NCBI GenBank assembly: GCA_050084985.1
Contig: JBITNC010000001.1
Location: 208,630,001 to 208,694,000 of the forward strand
Direction: 5' to 3'
DNA: 64,000 nucleotides
DNA from: Nageia nagi
Lineage: Eukaryota > Pinophyta
A model generated the notes under the pieces. The model did no database searches and was not told the origin of the DNA. It was given only the letters and a program-made list of their open reading frames with translations. Made by a program: the position numbers and the translations under genes. Every line of letters starts with the position of its first letter. Positions within the stretch are counted from its first letter, which is position 1. Shown here in pieces: positions 24,574 to 37,099 of this stretch.

Positions 24574-25912
24574 TTGATCTTGTACAAGGGACAAATTTTT
24601 CTAGTGGTTGAATCTAAATTCAAGAAAAAACTTCTTTTAGCCACTCATGACATCCCATTGGTAGGGCATTCAAGATATTACAAGACCTACAAACTCTTGA
24701 GAGAAAGGTTTGCTTGGAAGGGCCTCAAGGAGGATGTATTGCAGCATGTGAGGGAATGCACCATGTGTCAACAAAACAAGGAAGAAAAATCATTGCTTGC
24801 TAGACTTCTACAACCTCTACCCATTCCAAAACAAAAATGGGAAAGTATCTTGATGGATTTTATCATTGGTCTACCCAAGGTTCAAGGTATAGATTGTATT
24901 TTGGTAATAGTGGACAAGTTTACCAAATACACTCACTTTTTTGCTATTTCTACCACTATTACTACAATTCAAGTACCTAAATTTTTTTTAGGAAAATATT
25001 CAAAAATCATGGGCTACCCAAAAATATAGTCAGTGATAGGGATAGCAGATTTATGAGCATGTTTTGGCAAGAACTTTTTAGATTAACTGGGATGAATTTG
25101 ACCCCTAGCACCAGTTACCATCCCCAAATAGATGGGCAAATAGAGGTAGTAAACAAATGGTTAGAAGGCTACGTTATAAATTATGTGATAGGATAGAAAA
25201 ACTCATGGCTAAAATGGTTACACTTAGGAGAATATTGCTATAACACCACCTACCACTTATCCATCAAGATGACTCCCTTTCATGCTCTTTATGGGTATGA
25301 AGCTACTCATTTTGCTGATTTATTCTTTGATGATTGCAAGGTCCCCAAAGCTAATGAATTTTTGTAGGAATAGAAAGATATATTGAAATCCCTCAAAGAA
25401 AACATACAGGTGGCTCAACAATAACAAAAGAAGTATGTAGATCAGCAAAGAGAGGAGTGCTCCTTTGAAGTGGATGATATGGTGTATTTGAGGTTACAAC
25501 CATACTGACAAATAACCTTGAAGAAGAGTGGTGCAGAAAAACTTCAACCCAAGTTTTATGGTCCATATAAGATCATTAAGAAAGTAGGATAGGTGGCCTA
25601 CAAACTAGATCTTCCTCCTAACAGCAAAATTCACAACACCTTCCATGTCTCTTGCCTCAAAAGGGCACTAGGGCATCACATCACACTTCCTTGGAACCCC
25701 CACCCTTGGATGAAGATGGAAAATTACTTTTGATTCCTAAAAAAGTGCTTGAAATAAGAGAGAAAAAGCTAAGAAACCATAGCATTATAGAATATTTGAT
25801 CAAATGGAAGGGTCTACCACTAGAATATGCCATGTGGGAAGGAAAAGGAATTCTAGAACATCCAACTTGGAGTTGCTTGGGGATAAGCAATTTGGGAAGG
25901 GGAGACTTGTAA
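24574..25912 (+). pseudogene. Chromovirus integrase with C-terminal chromodomain
   Basis: The zinc domain is H-x-H (THDIPLVGHSRYYKTYKLL) with CTMCQQNK. The DDE core has Asp in MDFIIGLPKVQGIDCILVIV, Asp in VSDRDSRF (25030-25053) after a one-base frameshift near 25020, and Glu in GQIEVVNKW (about 25135-25160). A GPY-type segment reads FYGPYKIIKKVG. After another frame change near 25680 the C-terminus is a chromodomain: KVLEIREKKLRN, IIEYLIKWKGLPLEYAMWEG. Chromodomains of this class are thought to steer integration to marked chromatin. The frame ends just before the polypurine tract. Confidence 0.92.
25894..25907 (+). other. Chromovirus polypurine tract
   Basis: GGGAAGGGGAGACT immediately before the 3' LTR. 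Confidence 0.85.
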
Positions 25913-26684
25913 TGTCCCCAAATTTTTAAAACATCCACTTTATCTCCTCTTGGAGTGTGATGTTCATGGCAAAGGAGGAGAAATAAAAAATAAATTAATT
26001 TAGGAGTATTTTATTAATATTTTGCATTTATTTCTATAACTAAGGCTAAAGAGACCCTTAAGGCACTCACCCTTGGATTTTATTTAATTAATCTAGCTCA
26101 ATTATTTGTAATTAATGCAATATTAGTCTCTCATAATGGGATGTTACATTTATGAGCCATTGGTCTTGTAATTTAGCATCTCTAGGTAACCATTGTGGGA
26201 TGTTGGGCTTCCTGGGTTCCTAGATGATTTAATTTGTCATCCCAAGACACCAAAAGAGGGACATTGCACTTTGGGTGATTCCAAGGTATGAGAGATCATG
26301 TTATAAAAGGATATGGGATGCATCATTTGGGGGATGCTTGAAGATCATTAGAGTTTATCTCTTTTTGGGGGTTAGCAGCTAGTGGAGTTGTAGCTTTCCA
26401 ACTAGCTTAGTGGGAGAGCTTGAGCCACTATGGAGGAGTTCTTACCTAAGCTAGGATAGTAGCTCAAGCTAGTGAGGTGGAGTTGCTAGAGTAGCTCAAG
26501 CTAATGAGGTGGAGTTACTAGAATAGTTCAAGCTAGTGTGGTGGAACTATTCTATCCCTAATCTAGATCCATCCAGTGGGGCAGATCTAGATCTAGCTAG
26601 TGCGACCATATTCTAGATCTAGATCTAACCTACCAAATTAGTGTGAGGAGGCATGTACAAAATCCAAACCAACTGAATCAGTGT
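25908..26684 (+). repeat. Chromovirus 3' LTR, part 1
   Basis: Starts TGTAATGTCCCC and is homologous to 21244 onwards. It is interrupted after AGTGT at 26684 by the Tat-like element and resumes at 45301. Confidence 0.95.
26680..26684. repeat. Target site duplication AGTGT (left) of the Tat-like element
   Basis: AGTGT at 26680-26684 and 45296-45300. The undisturbed 5' LTR of the chromovirus has a single AGTGT at the matching place (about 22016-22020). Confidence 0.95.
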
Positions 26685-29200
26685 TGTGTATATCAAATTA
26701 TGAACCTAAAATGCAATTTAGAAAGATAAATCATTCAACATAATTAATCATGAACATATTCGATAATACACATCGATAATAGTAATGATATTATATTCTA
26801 AAGTATTTTAATACAAATAAGCGAGTTTTTATTGATCTGTTGTAATCAACATTTGACAGTGATCATTGCGAATCGATAATAATCAATGGGGGTGGATGGA
26901 TAATGATTAGTCTTTATTATCTATCTGGTGAATCACCATCAACCAATCTTTGAATCATTGACAATTAGCTCTGTATGTACTAGAGTAATCTTCATAGAGT
27001 TTTGAAGTGTTTTTGTCTATTCCTTTATTGTTCTCTTCCACACTTACTTCCATCATTCTTCTCCTATATTGACCTTGCACACAAAAAATGAACAACACAT
27101 CAAAGGCATACCTGCTCTCACATATGAATCCACAAAATGAACAACATAATTTGAAAATATAATCAAGAGGAAATTAACTATTGATCAAGCTTACAACCTT
27201 TGCTAATAACCTCCTGATATGATTTTAGCAGAGCTTCACTACAGTAAAATTGGGTCCTTTTGTTCATGTACCAAACTTCAATTTATAAGCTTCAAAGTTT
27301 GTTATACATTTGTTTTGGCATCATGAGATTCCAGGTAACCTCTCGAACTAAATTTTGAGGTGTTGTTATCTTTTATCTGTATCCATGATTACAAATTATA
27401 CGTACTAAGCTATTCCAGGCTTAGATTTGTTTATTGTTTAACTGTTCATGGATCGTCATCGATTTTTAGCGATTATATATTAACATTAGAATGTTCATTC
27501 TATGGTCATTTTTTAATGACAAGGATCGTAAGACCACTTGTTTTAAATATGTTCAAAAAGATTGATCCAATAATATAATTTTAAATCCTTTATTGAAGCC
27601 TTGGTGAATTTTACTTGCAATTGTGAGTTCATTTTAAGATCCCTGAGAATTTTTTTGGAGCAAACAAAATAAGCCGAAGTCAATAGATAAAGCGTTCTGG
27701 AATGAAATGATGACATCATAGAAGAAAGGATAAAGCTCAGTTGTGGAAAAACCTAGGTTCTAGAAGAGGTGAGGTCAGCAAGAGATAATCGAAGAAGCCG
27801 GGGCCCATAAATCAAGTATTCCAAAAGTAAAGCATTCTAGAATAAAATGATGATGTCATAAAGGATAAGATAGTCATGTTTTGGTAAAGACTGGGTTCCA
27901 AAGATGATGAGGTCAGCAAGGGGTGACCAAATAACCAGAGCCGATGAGTAAAAGCATTCCGTAAGGAAATGATAAAGCTTAGTTATGGAAAAACCTGGGT
28001 TTCAGAGATGATGAGGTCAGCAGGGGGTGACCAAATAGCCAGAACTAATAAGAATGACATTCTAAAAATATGATGATGATGTCACAGGGAGAATGAAGTT
28101 CACACTTTTGAATGAACTCGGTCCTGAAAGTGATGACATCATCAAGGAGTAATCAAATAGCCAGAACCGATAAGTATAACATTCCAAAAGTATGGCGATG
28201 ATGTCATGGGGAGAATAGAGTTCACATTTTGAATGAAACTAGGTCCTGGAAGTGATGACATCATCAAGGAGGGATCAAATAGCTAGAACCAGTAAGTATA
28301 ACATTCTAGAAATATGATGATGACATCACGGGGAGAATGGAGTTCACATTTTGAAGGAAACTAGGTCCTGGAAGTGATGACATCATCAAGGAGGGATCAA
28401 ATAGCCAGAACTAGTAAGTATAATATTCCAAAAATATGATGATGATGTCATAGGGAGAACAGAGTTCACATTTTGAATGAAACTGGGTCCTGAAAGTGAT
28501 GATGTCATCAGAGAGGGATCAAATAGCTAGAACTAGTAAGTATAACATTCCAGAAGTATGGTGATGACATCACAGGGAGAATAGAGTTCACATTTTGAAT
28601 GAAATCAGGTCCCAAAAGTGATGACATCATTAGGGAGGGATCAAATAGCTGAAACTAATAAGTATAACATTCTAGAAATATGATGATGACATCACAAGGA
28701 GAACAGAGTTCACATTTTGAATGAAACTGGATCCTGGAAGTGATGACATCATCAGGGAGGGATCAAATAGCTAGAACCAATAAGTATAATATTCTAGAAA
28801 TATGATGATGACATCACAAGGAGAATAGAGTTCACATTTTGAATGAAACTGGGTCCTAAAAGTGAGGGATCAAATAGCCAGAACTAGTAAGTATAATATT
28901 CTAGAAATATGATGATGATGTCACAGGGAGAATGGAGTTCACATTTTGAATGAAACCAGGTCCTGGAAGTGATGACATCATCAAGGAGTGATTAAATAGC
29001 TGGAACTAGTAAGTATAACGTTCCAGAAATATGACGAGGTTGGCAATTATTCTTGATTTACTTTGGTTAAGATTGTTTACAGAGCATATAATACTCAATC
29101 TTAATCAATAATTATTTTAATGTGATATATATTAGAAAAAATACTTGTTTTATTTATTTATTTATTAAATAAAAGATAGGGTTTATTTCAAGTGTCTACA
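26685..29200 (-). repeat. Tat-like 3' LTR (2516 bp)
   Basis: Homologous over its full length to 42764-45295. It is 16 bases shorter, explained by loss of about that length in one internal unit near 28862. An internal tandem array fills 27660-29035. Confidence 0.95.
27660..29035. repeat. LTR-internal tandem array, unit about 121 bp
   Basis: About eleven units share GATGATGACATCA, GAGTTCACATTTTGAATGAA, AGTGATGACATCATCA and GGGATCAAATAGC. Starts are spaced about 121 bases apart (for example the GATCAAATAGC word at 28265, 28388, 28507, 28630, 28755). TGATGACATCATCA is nearly palindromic and each unit holds two such sites with a TGACATCA core, a possible bZIP-type binding word. The array is duplicated in the other LTR at 43740-45125. 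Confidence 0.9.
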
Positions 29201-32064
29201 TTTTGCCCCTTTTTTGAATTATCAACCAAAGATAGGGTTGATAATTTCAAAAAATATATAATGAGAAGCTTTATTGTTTGATAAAATTGATGACTTAGGA
29301 AGTGACTATTTTCGGTATGATGATGTATTGAGCTTGTGTGACAGTTACACAACATTTCTGCTATATCATGTTGCACGTCTAAGTGCACCTATACCGTATA
29401 AGTTTTCTTTAATATATGAATTGTAATAGCATGGTCTTAACAATGAGGTTTCGAGATGATCTCTTACATCCTATGATTATTTTGCCATTTTAGCTCAAAC
29501 TTAGTTTGATCTGTTTTGCGTATTTGACTTAGTCAAGGATCGTTGACAATATTTTATTATTGTTAATGATTGTAAAGTGATCATCGTGGATTTATATAGT
29601 AAAAATATTATCTTTATGATAATATATTTTGCTATGAATATCTTAATTTCTTGTGTTTAGACTTATTTTAATAACAATTTTAATCATTTTACCCTAGTAA
29701 GTTTACTCAATACTAGTCCTTCATGTGCCGATGTATTTGGCAGTCATGTGACATTGGAGCATTCTTCTAGGTGAAAAATAATGTGATTTATAATGTGTTC
29801 ACTTTCACCTTAGTGAACGAAGCTTTTTAATATTTTGTCTATACACAATAAATTTTAAGATATTTAAAGAAAATATACTTCATTTTGTACATTTTCAAAT
29901 AATATAAATCATCAACGATTACTTATGAATCGTTGCCAATCAACAATCATTATTGATTTGATTTAAATCATTGATGATCGACATAATGATCGCTAATGAT
30001 CCATGACACGAAGGGTTTTTACAACAAAATTTTCATGGCAGATCAGTTGAGAGGGCGAAATTATTATCACAAGACTATGGAGCTTTGGCTACCGGGTTTC
30101 CCGAGATATTTTTTAGATAGTCCTAGTTGCTAATGATAACTTAATAAATCTTTTAGTATATCATTTAAGACATGAATTTAAATTTTTATATTGACTTTAG
30201 ATATTATTCTAGATTTTAAATTTTTATTTTCAAATATTAAATCTTCTAGATTTTAAGATTATTTAAGGACATATTTTTATTAAATTTTTTGCGGAATCAG
30301 ATGCATCATTTTCCACACTTGGCAATTTTACAATAAAACACTTAACATGGTAGACTAATCCTTTACAGATGTTATGAACATTAACTTTATCTTGGTCAAG
30401 AGAATAATTAACTAATCATTCTTATCTTTCCCAAAGAAAAGCAAATTTTAATAATGTTCAAAGGTAAGGGAGACTAATGATGTATGGATGCATATGAACA
30501 TTAACTTTATCTTGGTTAGGAGAACAATAAATAATCATTCTTATCCTTACCAAAGAAAAGCAAATTTTAATAATGTTCAAAGGAAATAGGTATTTTGAAA
30601 ACATGGTTTGACATAAAACAATGGTGACTTTTAGGAATGTATATGAACATTAACTTTATCTTGGTCAGGGGAACAATAAAGAATCATTCTTATCCTTTCC
30701 AAAGAAAAGCAATTTTAATAATGTTCAAAGGTAATGGATAATAGTGAAAAATGGTTTAGCATAACACACTAGTGACTTATGTATGCATATGAACATTAAC
30801 TTTATCTTGGTCAGGGGAACAATAAAGAATCATTCTTATCCTTTCCAAAGAAAAGCTATTTTAATAATGTTCAAAGGTAAGATGTCTAATAGTGCAAAAT
30901 GGGTTTAACAAAATGAAACGAATGATCCTAAACACCAACAAATTATATAATATGAAGGATATTCATTATAACAAAAAGATTAAGTGACCTTTGAATTAAT
31001 AACCAAGTTATTATAATATCTACCTTATCTTTCTTTATTTCAAGATTTAACAGCCTAAGATGATATCAAACAATATTATTATATGTTGATAAAAAACCTA
31101 AAACTCTGTGTGTGTGTAGTGACATTCATTTCCCTTCTTAGATCATTTGACATGGAATTATCTTAGAAACTTTAATGAGCTAATACATCCATATGAAACA
31201 TATAGAGGTCCATAGAAAGTTGTTTAACCACCTTGATCACGCTACAACCTTTCTCTACTGCCAGTCAGGCATCCATAGCCCTGATAGAGGATATTGTAAT
31301 CACCCAAGAATCATTGATAAATTATATATATATGTTTTTTTTTTTTTTTTTTTTACCAAATGATTTTTTTATTTTATTTTTTTTTACCAAATGATTTTTG
31401 GGTTCGGGATGAAATGAATAATAAGATAGATATGTAATGTTTCACTCTTAATGTTTCTCAAATAATTTCATCCAACTTCTCTTCGAATTCCTTAATGTAT
31501 TAAGTGTTTTGGAGTTTTTTGATTTTTCTTTAAACATATAAATTTTATGTTTTTCTATCATCTATGGTATGTCATTTCTTTATGAAAGAAAGGATAAAGT
31601 GAATGTAGTGATAACAAGGAGATTATTCTAAGATAACCTTTTCATACATTACACATTTACTGGATAATCACTGTTACGATGACATGTAATACAAATTTAC
31701 ATCATATAGGGGCAGGGCACCCAATTGCCAAGTGACCTCTAGATGTTTCCATCTAGGTAGATTTTATAATATTATAATTTTTATGTGTTTTATGATTTTT
31801 CAAATTTTTAGGATTTTATAAATTTCTAGGAAATCTATTTGTGACATGTTCAAATCGAGTCTGAACCGTCGAAGGATTAAATGAGCAATATGTTGAGCTA
31901 AACAAAAAACTAAAGTCTAATATCACTTGATTATGACAAATTTTGGGAACACAATAATCTAAGTGTTCGGAAGTCATGGTTTGGGCGATTACGATGGTTC
32001 ATTCTCGATATCTTAAAGTTCGGTTGTAAGTATAATCAATTATGATTTTAGGCTTTTCAATGGG
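29201..32064 (-). other. Tat-like element 3' untranslated region
   Basis: No coding motif. It begins next to the LTR with the polypurine tract (element sense AAAAAAGGGGCAAAA, 29201-29215). It includes four tandem repeats at 30376-30890 and a poly-T stretch at 31338-31388. Confidence 0.75.
30376..30890. repeat. Four tandem repeats in 3' region of Tat-like element
   Basis: Copies start at 30376, 30496, 30645 and 30791 with GAACATTAACTTTATCTTGG and include AATCATTCTTATC and AATAATGTTCAAAGG. Unit length is 120-149 bases. Ogre/Tat elements are known for such arrays between the coding region and the 3' LTR. Confidence 0.9.
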
Positions 32065-33021
32065 TCACAGGAGATAGAAATATATCATTAGATCATATTC
32101 TATTTTAGGAGAACACCATAGTTCAAATGCGTCGATAAAAATAATAACCTGAGATCTATTTATTTTGACCTCCCAACCATAAGATTCACGTATATTATAG
32201 AATGTCAGGGCAAGTTTTTGTTGAATTTCAATAGGCATGGAAAAGATGTTTGAATATAAAAAAGTAGGAACGTTACAAATGACTTTCATAAATATATCTT
32301 TGTCATACCTATTTTTGAACCCTGGAAGATAACTTCCATTATTCTGTACTCTACTTTCTTTTGATAATCTTTCGATGATCTCATTTCTAACTTTTATTTG
32401 ACTTATCGTTTTAAGTTCATTAATATGCAAAGCTTGCCTTTTCACTAACTTTCATTCCCAAATTATGTGTCGCATTTGCATGCAAGAGCATCTATTAATC
32501 TACCTATAATATTGTTGTTGTGACATTCTAGGAGGACAAGCCACGAAGGTATTTGAAAAATCATAAATCACCCTTTTATGAGGTAAATAATGTAGGATTT
32601 CATCCATCCATTCTAGGCTTTTTAATAATTGTTTAATGCATTTCATTCTAGCTAAAAGGAGTGAATACTCAGTTAATTGATAATTTATGACAATCTTTGG
32701 TATTCCATAAGGCCATTGTAAATAGAAATCCATTATTCTTTGTGATATTCTTTCCATATGGGTGAAAAAGATTGGTGGATCTAAAATAATGCTTACTTCA
32801 TCTCCACACAAAATGACTCCCCAATCATTATTCCTAGCACAAAACATATTAAATGTTCTTTCATATTGCTTATCAATAGTCAATTGTAAATGATTCAAAA
32901 GATTAAGATCAAATGTATGTCGTAAATATGTTAACGCAAAATCACCTGGATATCTCGGTGGTGGCAATCGTACTTGTGGTGGCATTATGCTACCTTCAGC
33001 AGATTCCATTGCCAGATTCAT
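32065..33021 (-). pseudogene. Unidentified reading frame downstream of integrase in Tat-like element
   Basis: I do not recognise this protein. From ATG 33021 (MNLAMESAEGSIMPPQVRLP) one frame of about 318 codons runs to 32065, broken only by a TAG near 32498 and a TGA near 32450, both explicable by single C-to-T changes. The two open parts are 174 and 126 codons. It is hydrophilic to mixed, with no signal peptide, transmembrane helix, zinc finger or coiled coil that I can see. Pol ends near 33095, so the frame starts about 75 bases after it and lies in the same frame as integrase. In position it corresponds to the env-like gene of some plant retroelements, but its sequence gives no support for an envelope. 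Confidence 0.6.
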
Positions 33022-33094
33022 TTTTTCTATTTTAATTATTAACACTTGAAAAATATTAATACTTTTATTTATCTATTATTTTAACAATCAAATA

Positions 33095-34535
33095 AAATGA
33101 AAGAAAACTAATGTACACACATTTTTTTTTAATGTATAGAAAGGTCGAAGATGCATGATGTTTATAGGTTCACGCTCTTCATTTCCTTCTAAATCTGATA
33201 AATGGTAAGTTCCTCTACCAAATTTTTTCTTAATGATATATGGTCCTAACCAATTTGGAGCAAACTTATCTCTAAGCTATCATTCTATTCGTGAAGTTTG
33301 TTGATTTTCTTTTAAAACCAAATCACCTATTTCAAATTCACGAATTAGAGCTCTTTTATCAAAGGCTCATTTTATCCTTCTCTGATAAACACGCATGTGC
33401 TCTAAAGCATTAATATGTTTTTCATCTAAAAGTAATAACTGGTCTAAGCGAGTTTGTCTTGCTTCTTCGTCAACATTTTGCTCACTTAAATTTACTCTAA
33501 GAGATGGTATCTCAAGCTCTATGGGTAGGATGGCTTCTATTCCATAAACTAAAGAGAATGACGTTGCCCCAATGGGAGTGCGTACATTAGTACGATAAGC
33601 CCATAAGGCTTTTGGTATTTACATATGCCAATCTTTATGAGAATCATTTACTATTTTTGCTAAGATGTTCTGAATAGTTTTATTAGTTGCTTTTGCCTAT
33701 CCATTACCTTGTGGATAATAAGGAGTGGAAAAACTTTGTTTAATTTTATAATTGTCACATATACATTTTACATCTTTATTTTTAAAATTCTTTCCATTAT
33801 CCATAATTAATTGGTTCAGTATACCGAATCTACATATAATATAATTTTCTATAAATTCAGTAATTCGTAAGCCAACAGTGGAAGTCATGGGAATAGCCTC
33901 TACCCATTTGGTAAAATATTCAGTCGCTGTAATTATGAACTTATGTCCACCAGAAGATGTAGGTGTAATTTGTCCTATTAAATCTAATGCCCATTTAGAG
34001 AATGGCCAAAGTGATTGTATAGGATGCAGTTCTTGAGATGGTTGTGAAAATAAATGAGCATATTGTTGACATTTAAAACATTTTTTAACATATTCACAAC
34101 AATCTTTTTCCATAGTTGGCCAATAATACCCCATTCGTATTAATCATTTTACAATTACAACACCATTAAAATGTCCTCCACATATTCCATCATGAGTAGA
34201 AGATATAGCCTTTTTAACATCATTCCATTCAAGACATCTGAGTAAAATACCATTAAAATTTCATCGATGTAAAATGTCCCCTAACAAACAATATTTAGTT
34301 GCTTTAATTTTAAAAGCTTGTCGTGCTGATTTATTAAGGTTTGCAGGAAGATTTCCAAATTTTAAAAAGTCTATCAATTCTTTATACCAATTATCTTTAT
34401 CATTTATGTCAATATTTAATACATTTTTTTCTTCATCTTCATGTTGTAACGATGATTGAGATAATTGAATTATCTCAACTTGAATTGAAGATTGTTTAGG
34501 ATCCTCTGGGATAAGAGACCCAATAGAAGCCATAG
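33095..34535 (-). pseudogene. Tat-like integrase
   Basis: Zinc-domain traces precede MGYYWPTMEKDCCEYVKKCF and KCQQYAH. The catalytic core has Asp in WALDLIGQITP, Asp in LIMDNGKNF, and the third acidic position in QGNG-stop-AKATNKT, where relatives have GNGQAEATNK: both the Gln (now TAG, 33710s) and the catalytic Glu (now Lys) are lost. Downstream traces IPKALWAYRTNVRTP and FEIGDLVLKENQ, then MHLRPFY, mark the C-terminus. No chromodomain is present, which fits Tat rather than chromovirus. It is one frame off the upstream RT frame. Confidence 0.88.
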
Positions 34536-34893
34536 CATCTGCAAATCTATTAGATGATCTTGGTGCTACTTCTATACTAAATTAATCAAAAGACTTTAAT
34601 AATTTCTCCACTAACGCTTTATACTTTTGAAGTAAAGGCTCTTTACATTGATAAATTCCTTTCACTTGATTTACAATGAGTAAAGAGTCTCCAATAAGCT
34701 TTATTCTTTTGAGGTTTAATTTAATAGCAATTCTTAATGCTAATATCAAAGCTTCATATTCTGTATTATTATTAGTACAAGGGAATTTTAGTTTAAATGA
34801 ATAAGGTATAGGGATACCTTACGGTGTTATGAATACAACACTTGCTCCACCACCTTGTTCACATCGAGAGCCATCAAAATGTATTGTCATGTC
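34536..34893 (-). pseudogene. Second, archaeal-type RNase H of the Tat-like pol
   Basis: Reading leftwards: MTIHFDGSRCEQGGGASVVF, then TNNNTEYEALILALRIA, LIGDSLLIVNQVKG, and RSSNRFADAMAS. This is the four-acid RNase H pattern (D in FDGS, E in TEYEAL, D in GDS, D in FADA) and it differs from the first RNase H just upstream. A run of six A in CCTAAAAAATGATTGG (near 34899) shifts the frame by one base between the two domains. Confidence 0.85.
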
Positions 34894-34897
34894 CCAA

Positions 34898-36997
34898 TCA
34901 TTTTTTAGGTTCTACAAGTATTTCAATTTCATCTAATTGAAATATTCTGTCATCAGGTAATTCAACGATAAGTGGTTTATCATCTTGTAATGGGGCCTCA
35001 GCAAGATAATCAGCAATTACTTGCCCTTTTATTGACTTTTGTCCAATAAAATGTAAATCAAATTCAGTTAAGTGCATTATCCATTTTATAGTTCTTGAAT
35101 TTTGATAAGTTTTATTCATCATATATTTCAATGGGTCTACTTTAGAAATGACATATGTTGTATGGTTAAGAATATAATGTCGAAGTTTTTTAGTAGCAAA
35201 AATGATGGCAAGACATAATTTTTCCAAATAGATATACTTAATCTCATAGCTCACTAGGGTTTTACTCAAATAATATATAGCTTGCTCTTTATTGTGTTCA
35301 TTCTTTTGAGCAAGCATTGTCCCTAAAGCAGTTTCTATAGCAGAAATATATAACAAAAAAGGTACATTTTTTCTTGGTGGACTTAAGATAGGAGGAGATA
35401 ATAAATATCTTTTAATTTCATCGAATGCATCTTGTTGCTCTTTGCCCCAATGATATGCTATCCCCTTTTTTAATAACTTTGTAAATGGTTTACATTTATC
35501 AGAAAGTTGAGCTATAAACCTCCTGATGGCTTGTAACTTACCCTATAAACTCTGTAATTGTTTAAGATTTGCGGGAGGTGGCATATCTACAACTGCCTTC
35601 AGTTTATTAGGATCTATTTCAATCCCTCGTCGAGACATAATAAATCCTAGTAGTTTTCCTGAAGTTACACCAAAAACACACTTTTTTGGATTTAATCTTA
35701 CTTTATGTTCTAATAGTCTATCCAAGACTTTAATTAGGTCTTTTCCATGATCTATTCGATGTTTGGATCTAACCAACAAATCATCGACATAATCTTCTAC
35801 TATGTCATGCATATAGTCATGGAATATATAAGTCATAGCTCTTTGATAAGTTGCCCAGACATTTTTCAATCCAAAAGGCATAACTTTATAACAAAAGGTA
35901 CCCCAAGGAGTTATAAAAGCCATTTTATGTTGATCTTCGGTAGCTATTTTTATTTGATTATAACCAGAAAAGCTATCCATTAATGATAGCATATCATGTC
36001 CTGTTGCTGAATCTACCAAGCTATCAATGTTAGGTAGAGGGAAATCATCTTTGGGACAAGCTTTGTTAAGATCATAGAAATCTGTGCATATTCGTATTTT
36101 TCCACTTGGTTTTTTCACAAGTACCATGTTAGATATCCAATCCGAATAATCTATAGGTTGTATAAATTTGGCTTCTAATAATTTTTGGAGTTCTTCTTTT
36201 ACCATTAAAGCTATAGTAGGATGCATCTTATGCAATTTTTGTTTAACAAGTTTAGCATCAGGCTTTAAGGCTACATTATGCACTACTAGTTTAGGGTCTA
36301 TTCCAAGCATGTCCGCATATGACCATGTGAATACCTTTTCTCTTTCTTTTAATAAGTTTATAATCTCTTCTTGTTCAGTTTCTGTGAGATTTTCTCCTAA
36401 TTGAATTATTTTGGGATTCTGAGGATCATTACTGATGTTTATTTCTAATACCTTTTCAGTAAGCATATGCGATCCCTCTTCTAATTGATTCGGTACCGGT
36501 ATCCAACCATTATTGTTAATGCTATATTCTTCATCACATTCTTGAATTTGCTCATTTGTGCATACTTGATCTTTATAGGAATCAAATATGTAATCTATGT
36601 TTTTGAATTCATGTACCAAAGGATTAGATGATATAAGAGAAAAATCAGCAATTATTTCATCTATAGGAGTATCGGCTATTATTTTGATTAAATCATGATT
36701 TTCATTGGCTTCATTTATTTGTTCACTATTTTGGTCTTCAACATCATTTTCTTTTATTATAACCATATTCACCGATGGTATATCAAAACATGAACTGATT
36801 GATGATTCGACATTTCTATTTATTTTTTCTTGTACATCACTTGATAAGCATGAATGGTTTCGGGGTGATTCAATATTATTTATGAAAAGCACTTTGACCC
36901 CTTCTAAGACACCCATTTCACTTAATAGTTCTTCTCTTACATCAATACTTTCTTGTACTATGGATTCTTTCTCTAAAATCTCTTCATTATAATCCAA
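34898..36997 (-). pseudogene. Tat-like reverse transcriptase and first RNase H
   Basis: A 484-codon open frame (36997-35543) carries an acidic linker, then the RT: VFTWSYADMLGIDPKLVVHN, VLVKKPSGKIRICTDFYDLN, CPKDDFPLPNIDSLVDSATG, MDSFSGYNQIKIATEDQHK, TPWGTFCYKVMPFGLKN, and the catalytic YVDD at 35780-35791. After one stop near 35543 the first RNase H continues in the same frame to 34898: SAIETALGTMLAQKN, YIYLEKLCLAIIFATKKLRH, KSIKGQVIADYLAE. The RT is the best preserved domain in the window. Confidence 0.95.
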
Positions 36998-37099
36998 ATT
37001 TTCTTCTTCTAAATTTCCTAATTTATCAAGATTTTTATATCCATTCTTATAGCCTAATCCACTTTTATCATTGGGATCTTGATATTGTAATTCAATTAT

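Noticed and set aside
27360-27578. 72-codon plus-strand frame
   Set aside because: Lies inside the 3' LTR of the minus-oriented element and has no motif; the matching frame in the other LTR is altered.
27660-29035. Regularly spaced near-identical units resembling a CRISPR array
   Set aside because: Units are 121 bp, repeated without unique spacers, inside a plant LTR, and duplicated in the partner LTR. It is a tandem repeat.
32065-33021. Envelope gene for the Tat-like element
   Set aside because: Position fits an env-like gene, but I see no signal peptide, membrane anchor, cleavage site or Cys pattern, so I call it unidentified.
36168-36992. Plus-strand frames of 78 and 95 codons opposite the Tat-like RT region
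   Set aside because: They are mirror images of the long minus-strand pol frame, whose domains are unmistakable.
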